From Lithobates sylvaticus (Eukaryota > Chordata > Amphibia > Anura > Ranidae), in assembly GCA_028564925.1 (NCBI GenBank), contig CM053026.1, positions 604,552,616 to 604,616,615 of the forward strand: DNA of 64,000 nucleotides. Direction: 5' to 3'. Both the position numbers and the translations under genes were made by a program. The notes beneath the pieces were generated by a model. That model did no database searches. It worked only from the letters and a program-made list of their open reading frames with translations, and was not told the origin of the DNA. Each line of letters begins with the position of its first letter. The first letter of the stretch is position 1. Below are positions 63,845 through 64,000 of this stretch, piece by piece.

Positions 63845-64000
63845 TTGCCGTATTTATCTGCGTATAACATGCGACAGTGTATAACACGCACCCCAAGTTT
63901 AGGAGGGAATTTTTAAGGCTGCATTGAAGGGGCATTTAAATGTAAGTATTTTATTTATTTATTTTTTTCCTTATCAGTGTCCATCATTGCAGCCTTGTCC
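63845..64000. repeat. Fragment of a TATAACACGCACCCC repeat
   Basis: CCGTATTTATCTGCGTATAA and GTATAACACGCACCCC resemble the end of a common mariner-like MITE (compare GGCTTATACTCGAGTC at 44441). Runs off the window. Confidence 0.45.

Overview
The window is vertebrate nuclear DNA, most likely from a frog. The evidence is GT-AG introns, about 1% coding density, and dense interspersed repeats of the kind I associate with true frogs (TTAA-bounded short elements, hAT and Harbinger relatives, Penelope-like, DIRS and L1-like retroelements). Species and chromosome cannot be read from the sequence. Two host genes are supported. PPID (cyclophilin 40) lies complete on the minus strand: ten coding exons from 34501 down to 4816, all in phase, giving a 370-residue protein. 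The first coding exon of FNIP2 lies on the plus strand at 57009-57094. PPID and FNIP2 are neighbours in this orientation in human (ETFDH, PPID, FNIP2), so the synteny supports both calls. ETFDH would be expected left of the window and was not found in it. Layout: 1-3442 is a large AT-rich repeat with a 0.5 kb-arm foldback. 3455-4800 holds a short element, a microsatellite and the PPID 3' flank. 4816-34501 is PPID, whose 15.5 kb intron 5 contains an old DIRS-like retroelement. That element is split by a near-perfect palindrome made of two head-to-head Penelope-like elements (about 11.9-21.7 kb). 33.2-34.2 kb is a 41-bp minisatellite next to exon 1. 34.5-36.6 kb holds the PPID promoter, a foldback element and a 1.6 kb C-rich array. 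36.6-56.6 kb is intergenic: Tc1, Harbinger/MADF, L1-like, hAT and TTAA-bounded elements plus several palindromes. 56.7-57.1 kb is the FNIP2 promoter and exon 1, and the rest is FNIP2 intron 1, mostly repeats. How the genes work: cyclophilin 40 is an Hsp90 co-chaperone with a peptidyl-prolyl isomerase domain and a TPR domain. FNIP2 partners folliculin in nutrient and mTORC1/AMPK signalling and also binds Hsp90, so the neighbours share a chaperone link by known biology, but nothing in the sequence shows co-regulation. The most interesting signal is a recurring design. Hammerhead-ribozyme-like sequences occur at six or more places. Two flawless-looking copies sit in the Penelope-like arms. In two other, independent palindromes the ribozyme-like core sits at the centre, and a roughly 100-bp insertion with a target-site duplication starts at the same core. 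This points to head-to-head (twin-primed) insertion of hammerhead-bearing retroelements as a repeated process in this genome.
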